Positions 62,148 to 64,000 of a stretch of DNA of 64,000 nucleotides are shown piece after piece (the stretch's first letter is position 1; each line of letters opens with the position of its first letter). The notes beneath the pieces were generated by a model, which saw only the letters and a list, made by a program, of their open reading frames with translations, had not been told where the DNA came from and made no database searches. This DNA comes from VBAT01 sp036520835 (lineage in GTDB: Bacteria; Bacteroidota; Bacteroidia; Chitinophagales; Chitinophagaceae), in NCBI GenBank assembly GCA_036520835.1, contig DATDIX010000081.1:10700-74699 (forward strand), read 5' to 3'. A program made the position numbers and the translations under genes.

Positions 62148-64000
62148 ATGTTCCGAAAACAGCCTTTTTCGTTGTTTGGCATCCTGTTATTGATCGTCTT
62201 CAAAAGTTTTAGCCAGGAGCCGGAGTTATTGTTACCTGTGGGCCATGTTATGCCGGTTAGTGATGTATGCTTCAGTCCTGATGGCAGGCTGGTGGTAACC
62301 AATGGCGAAAAAGAAAAGAATGTCAAAATATGGGAGACACAAACTGGTAAGCTGATCAGAACTATTGATGCACATGCAGACAGGATTACTTCTGTCTCTT
62401 TTAGCCCTGATGGCAAATACTTGCTGACCACGGGCCATGATCGGAGTGCAAGGATATGGGATGTTCAATCAGGGATACTTTATCATACAATAAATTACTA
62501 TTTCAATAACTGGATAGTTAAAGGGTTTTTTAGTAATGACGGTAAGAAAATCCTGCTGATCTCCGACGATGCTATGGAGTATCATGATGTATTCACCAAA
62601 AAATTGTTACGGCCTTTGCTTGATACTACTTCTGTTGCTGATCATGGCCTTTTTGGAAAAAGTCGTTACCGGTTTTATAGTTATGATATGAGCCGGGATG
62701 GCCGGTTAACCATTACTGCCAATTCAGACAGCAGCATAAAGATCTGGGATAATAATACAGGCAACATTATTCACAAGATCAAAAATGAGAGTTTATCTTT
62801 TCGTGTATGCTCTTTTAATCCACCCGGGAACAAATTCCTCGCATCTTCCCTGCTGGAAACTTCTATATGGGAAACAAATGGGGCGAAATTGCAACGGATA
62901 AGGAAAGCGGATAAAGGGCTTATCATTTTCTCTTTATTTCACCCCGCTGGTGAAACGATATTGACAGGAATGATCGATACGATTACGATGGATGGATCAT
63001 TAGAATTGTGGGATATCAAAACAGGTGCAGTGCTGAGATCTTTTACTCAGCCGGGGTTGAAAGCAGTAATGGCGGCAACTTTCAACAGGGATGGCAGACT
63101 GCTGCTGACAATGAGCATAGACGGAAAGACGAGATTATGGGAAACGCAAACAGGAAAACTGCTTCGTACAGTGGCAACACCCGATCCTGCATTGAAGAAA
63201 GTAATGTTAGAAATAGATACGGACGAGATACTGCAATACACCAAAGCAGCATTTAGTCCTGATTCGAAATTCATTATTGCAGCATCGCTGAGCAATATGG
63301 CAACTATCCAGGAAACAGCAACAGGAAAGAAAACCGCAGAACTGGAAGGGATATCATCAATGATCAGAATACCTGGCTACAGTCCGGATGGTAAACTGCT
63401 GGCTACAGCCGGCAACAAAGGCATCGTTGACCTGATAGCTAATCCTCAGGGGTATGTAACCATGTGGGATATGGCTTCAGGTAATGTGCTCTATGAACTG
63501 AAAGGGCACAAGGGAATCATTACAGACATAAAGTTCAGTGCGGATAACACAAGGATCGCTACAGCATCTGAAGATAGTACCGTAAGAATCTGGGAAAGAT
63601 ATTCCGGAAAACTATTAAAGGTGATAACAGGGCATGAGAAGGCTGTTTATAAATGCTATTTTGCTGATAGCAGCCGTTATGTGGTTACACAAACGTTCAA
63701 CGGGCAGATAAGGCTTTGGGATACGGAAACAGGATCTCTTGTTACTTCTTTGCAGCATGAAAAGGCTACCGCTAATAATTATGGCGTCTATACCAGTACA
63801 CCATCTGCTACCCGGAAGTACTTTAAAACGGTTTTCTATGACGATTATAAAACTATTATTACAGAATCCGCTACCGGTAAGACCATCTTTAGTTTCGTTC
63901 CGGGAAAAGACTCGATCCCCTTTTTTGTTATTGATCCGTCAGATAAATACTTTGTCTACAGTAAATCGAAAGAGATAGTGATCGAAGATATTTTAAGCGG
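62148..64000 (+). CDS. Secreted WD40-repeat protein, 3'-truncated by window edge
   Basis: An open frame from ATG 62148 runs through the right edge (617 codons visible). Signal peptide MFRKQPFSLFGILLLIVFKSFSQ-like, ending near residue 23. WD40 repeats are obvious, for example VCFSPDGRLVVTNG...VKIWETQTGK, SFSPDGKYLLTTGHDRSARIWDVQSG, SADNTRIATASEDSTVRIWERYSG and QIRLWDTETG; at least ten blades are visible, enough for more than one propeller. In related bacteria such exported WD40 arrays are often fused to a caspase-like or other C-terminal domain, but that part is not in the window. It is unlikely to belong to the PUL. Confidence 0.85.
   Translation, partial: MFRKQPFSLFGILLLIVFKSFSQEPELLLPVGHVMPVSDVCFSPDGRLVVTNGEKEKNVKIWETQTGKLIRTIDAHADRITSVSFSPDGKYLLTTGHDRSARIWDVQSGILYHTINYYFNNWIVKGFFSNDGKKILLISDDAMEYHDVFTKKLLRPLLDTTSVADHGLFGKSRYRFYSYDMSRDGRLTITANSDSSIKIWDNNTGNIIHKIKNESLSFRVCSFNPPGNKFLASSLLETSIWETNGAKLQRIRKADKGLIIFSLFHPAGETILTGMIDTITMDGSLELWDIKTGAVLRSFTQPGLKAVMAATFNRDGRLLLTMSIDGKTRLWETQTGKLLRTVATPDPALKKVMLEIDTDEILQYTKAAFSPDSKFIIAASLSNMATIQETATGKKTAELEGISSMIRIPGYSPDGKLLATAGNKGIVDLIANPQGYVTMWDMASGNVLYELKGHKGIITDIKFSADNTRIATASEDSTVRIWERYSGKLLKVITGHEKAVYKCYFADSSRYVVTQTFNGQIRLWDTETGSLVTSLQHEKATANNYGVYTSTPSATRKYFKTVFYDDYKTIITESATGKTIFSFVPGKDSIPFFVIDPSDKYFVYSKSKEIVIEDILS

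Overview
The window is from a member of the Bacteroidota, most likely a soil or freshwater member of the Chitinophagaceae or a close relative. This is inferred from tandem SusC/SusD pairs, runs of two-unit FtsX-type permeases, weak Shine-Dalgarno signals, a TAnnTTTG-like promoter element and a dense polysaccharide-utilisation locus (PUL). No rRNA, tRNA, CRISPR array, transposase or integrase was recognised.

Region 1 (1-18,691, + strand) is an export-machine array. It holds seven consecutive MacB/FtsX-type permeases of about 790-820 residues (the first cut by the window edge), then a LolD/MacB-type ATPase and a TolC-family outer-membrane protein. Spacers are 3-12 bp except for one 181-bp gap (11,503-11,683). 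That gap holds a cluster of dyads and a sequence close to a sigma-54 -24/-12 promoter. No HlyD-type adaptor or regulator lies inside the window.

Region 2 (18,707-32,922) is the uptake end of the PUL. A minus-strand pair encodes a GH88-type unsaturated uronyl hydrolase and a seven-bladed-propeller protein with the His/Tyr/Arg layout of PL24/PL25-type lyases. It diverges from two tandem susC-susD pairs. The two pairs are paralogous in their proteins and also in promoter, an upstream direct repeat, a 3'-UTR element and the terminator.

Region 3 (32,984-62,065, + strand) is a run of exported carbohydrate-active enzymes: GH105, GH95, a CE12-like acetylesterase, GH39, an exported TIM-barrel isomerase-like protein, two PL22-like propellers, GH127, GH106, a GH43-like enzyme, GH2, a 1147-residue six-hairpin protein, a DUF1080 protein, a second GH43-like enzyme, GH28 and another six-hairpin protein. 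Together they suggest a decorated, acetylated, uronate- and rhamnose-containing plant polysaccharide: rhamnogalacturonan I or II, a mucilage, or an arabinogalactan-type glycan. No sulfatase is present, which argues against sulfated ulvan. SusC/SusD would import oligosaccharides, and the periplasmic or surface exo-enzymes would strip side chains and remove lyase-generated unsaturated ends.

The most notable regulatory observation is a direct repeat, CAGGAYN4CAGGAYR (10-bp period). It lies 20-21 bp upstream of a TAnnnTTn-type -7 element at four places: both susC promoters and both PL22-like genes. This points to one undescribed PUL regulon whose regulator is outside the window. Region 4 (62,148-64,000) is the start of a WD40-repeat protein that runs off the right edge.
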